Below are positions 20,876 through 21,976 of a stretch of 21,976 nucleotides of DNA, one piece after another. The stretch comes from a virus. The translations under genes were made by a program, and so were the position numbers. Each line of letters starts with the position of its first letter. The stretch's first letter is position 1. The stretch is from the IMG/VR virus record IMGVR_UViG_3300011118_000038, positions 1 to 21,976 of that record; one strand, given 5' to 3'. The notes beneath the pieces are model-generated. The model searched no databases and was not told the DNA's origin. It worked only from the letters and a program-made list of their open reading frames with translations.

Positions 20876-21898
20876 TTAACTAGCGGTTACTTCAAAAATA
20901 CAGGGGCCAGCATCATCGGCATCATAAAGTGCACGCGCGCTATAAGTAAGACGTATTTCTGTACTTGTTCGTTCTATCTCAACGGGACCATCACCGAAGT
21001 CCATATTTTTCGCTTGGAAGTATAGGGTATGCACACCCCTTGTCCACGTAACCTCAAACTCTTCTTGAGTTTTATTAAGGTAACGATTTAGATCAGAATC
21101 ACTATCCCAAAGAATAGTGATAAGACAAGTAATGCCTAATAGTCCTGAGTGAATAGTTGATGGTGCATCATAAAGGTTACCGAACTGTAACGCTGACTCA
21201 CGTGTAAGAACTATTTCAACGTCAGTTACTTTATTAAGAGTGGCTGGGTCACCAAACTTTGCTGCTGCTGACCAGCCCAAAAATGGACTACCAAGGTCAG
21301 GCATTGCCCCCCAACCACCACCACTACCACCGCCACCGGTAGCCGGTCCCCACCGCGCACCATCACTCCACTTAAAGTGGCCTTCTTCAGCATCCCACTC
21401 TTCGACGCTACTAGCCCACTTTATTACGTCAACGGCTATCGCCCCCCAAGTCATATCTTGACCCAAAAGCCCAGCACTCCAAACAAGTACGCCGCTCTCA
21501 GATGAGTAAGATAACTGGAGTTCATTTACTAAGCAACCACGATACCGCTGAATATCATCGCCCGCGGTAATATCTAAGTCCTGAACTTGGAAGGATAATG
21601 AAGGTACAGAGGTGCTAAGTCCATACCGAGTTCCACCGCCAATAACTTCTGCTGACCCCATAATACCTTGAACAAGAGAGTCAATAGATGTTGGATATAC
21701 CATACCGCCAACTTCTATGGCTGCGTGCTGTGGTCCGGCATAAGACGCAAAATCGAAAGCCGCAATTCCTCTTACGCCTTGATCTAGCTCAACACTCTTC
21801 TGAATATATAAATTAGCACTAGATACAGGCGTTCTTGCCGATGGTGGATTGAAGATGCCAAAGTCATCTTCTATCTTCCAGCCCACAATTGACCGCAT
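20876..21898 (-). CDS. Tail tube paralogue with Trp/Gly-rich insertion (340 aa)
   Basis: It is homologous to the 315-aa tube protein along its whole length. Near the middle it carries about 40-50 extra residues (about 151-200): WGAIAVDVIKWASSVEEW, then a charged FKWSDGARWGP segment and a glycine run (GGGGSGGGW), before the two proteins align again at SPFLGW / SPFRGW. The insert lies between strands and may form a surface projection or a small module on a flexible linker. The start ATG has no Shine-Dalgarno and overlaps a TAA (TAATG), so it probably depends on translation from upstream. It could be a minor tube subunit, an end ring near the neck or tip, or an alternative tube protein. Confidence 0.85.
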   Translation of the reverse strand: MRSIVGWKIEDDFGIFNPPSARTPVSSANLYIQKSVELDQGVRGIAAFDFASYAGPQHAAIEVGGMVYPTSIDSLVQGIMGSAEVIGGGTRYGLSTSVPSLSFQVQDLDITAGDDIQRYRGCLVNELQLSYSSESGVLVWSAGLLGQDMTWGAIAVDVIKWASSVEEWDAEEGHFKWSDGARWGPATGGGGSGGGWGAMPDLGSPFLGWSAAAKFGDPATLNKVTDVEIVLTRESALQFGNLYDAPSTIHSGLLGITCLITILWDSDSDLNRYLNKTQEEFEVTWTRGVHTLYFQAKNMDFGDGPVEIERTSTEIRLTYSARALYDADDAGPCIFEVTAS

Positions 21899-21976
21899 TA
21901 TGCTAAGTATGTTACGCTATCATGGCGGCGAACAGTTATGCGAATACGGCAGAAGTGACAGAGAATACCAAACCAA
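21898..21976 (-). CDS. C-terminal end of an upstream gene (25 codons, uncertain)
   Basis: A minus-strand frame is open from the right edge to a TAA that shares its last base with the ATG of the first tube gene. This TAATG arrangement is found at several other junctions of this operon. The end reads ...CRIRITVRRHDSVTYLA. The missing Shine-Dalgarno of the first tube gene also implies an upstream translated gene. A head-tail connector or tail terminator gene would be expected here. The fragment is too short to name, and a plus-strand frame at 21921 is also open. Confidence 0.4.
   Translation of the reverse strand, partial: WFGILCHFCRIRITVRRHDSVTYLA

Noticed and set aside
21921-21976. Plus-strand frame beginning MAANSYANTAEVTE at the right edge
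   Set aside because: It reads protein-like but has no Shine-Dalgarno and would leave 22 bases without promoter between it and the divergent tube gene. The minus-strand frame with a TAATG junction fits the operon better. Sequence beyond the edge would decide.
1-21976. CRISPR arrays, tRNA genes, insertion sequences, attachment sites
   Set aside because: No regularly spaced direct repeats, no tRNA-like cloverleaf sequence, no transposase or integrase frame, and no terminal inverted repeats were recognised. A tRNA search program and a full repeat search could not be run.

Overview
The window is one long, densely packed minus-strand block of virion and lysis genes from a tailed dsDNA phage or prophage. 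No protein-coding gene is convincingly encoded on the plus strand. A tape measure protein of 1247 aa, two tail-tube paralogues, no sheath and no contractile baseplate genes indicate a long non-contractile tail (siphovirus morphology). At about 0.15 nm per tape-measure residue, the tail would be near 185 nm. The host cannot be fixed from the sequence. Purine-rich Shine-Dalgarno sites, good sigma70-type promoters and a SpoIID-type peptidoglycan domain in the lysin indicate a bacterial host. Many of the fibre-like proteins are of kinds I associate with environmental phages, but that is recollection, not a search.

Transcription runs from high to low coordinates. At the right edge a gene tail of 25 codons (partial, uncertain) overlaps the first tail-tube gene (20876-21898). 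The second tube gene (19830-20777) has its own promoter, a 5' leader hairpin and a terminator-like hairpin after it. Next come a MerR-like HTH gene (19445-19762), a tail assembly chaperone pair (19056-19445 and 18844-19056), an HK97-gp10-like gene (18264-18878) and the tape measure gene (14531-18274). The tail tip follows: a hub-like protein (13064-14530), a tip protein carrying an inserted carbohydrate-binding-like domain (12075-13064), two small beta proteins (11731-12036, 11253-11726) and a 1059-aa fibre (8074-11253).

The left third mixes accessory, lysis and further fibre genes. It has two unknown small genes (7589-8074, 7337-7588), a HIT/GalT-superfamily protein (7006-7332), a two-domain lysin with a glycosidase-like N-terminus and a SpoIID-like domain (5462-7009), and a small membrane-anchored coiled-coil protein (5201-5455). 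A perfect consensus promoter at 5157-5185 then starts a second unit. It holds a calcineurin-like phosphoesterase, a winged-HTH protein, a three-TM holin candidate with two possible starts, and four or five fibre or tip genes that run off the left edge.

The most notable signals are two. The two promoters share an 11-base spacer block, AGCAAACTATG, directly before an extended -10, which looks like a phage-specific late promoter element. The lysin fuses a clan-A-like glycosidase with a SpoIID domain. Base composition is mosaic: 1471-3063 and the middle of the 1059-aa fibre gene are clearly richer in G+C than their neighbours, which fits modular exchange of host-range genes. No tRNA, rRNA, CRISPR array, insertion sequence or attachment site was seen.
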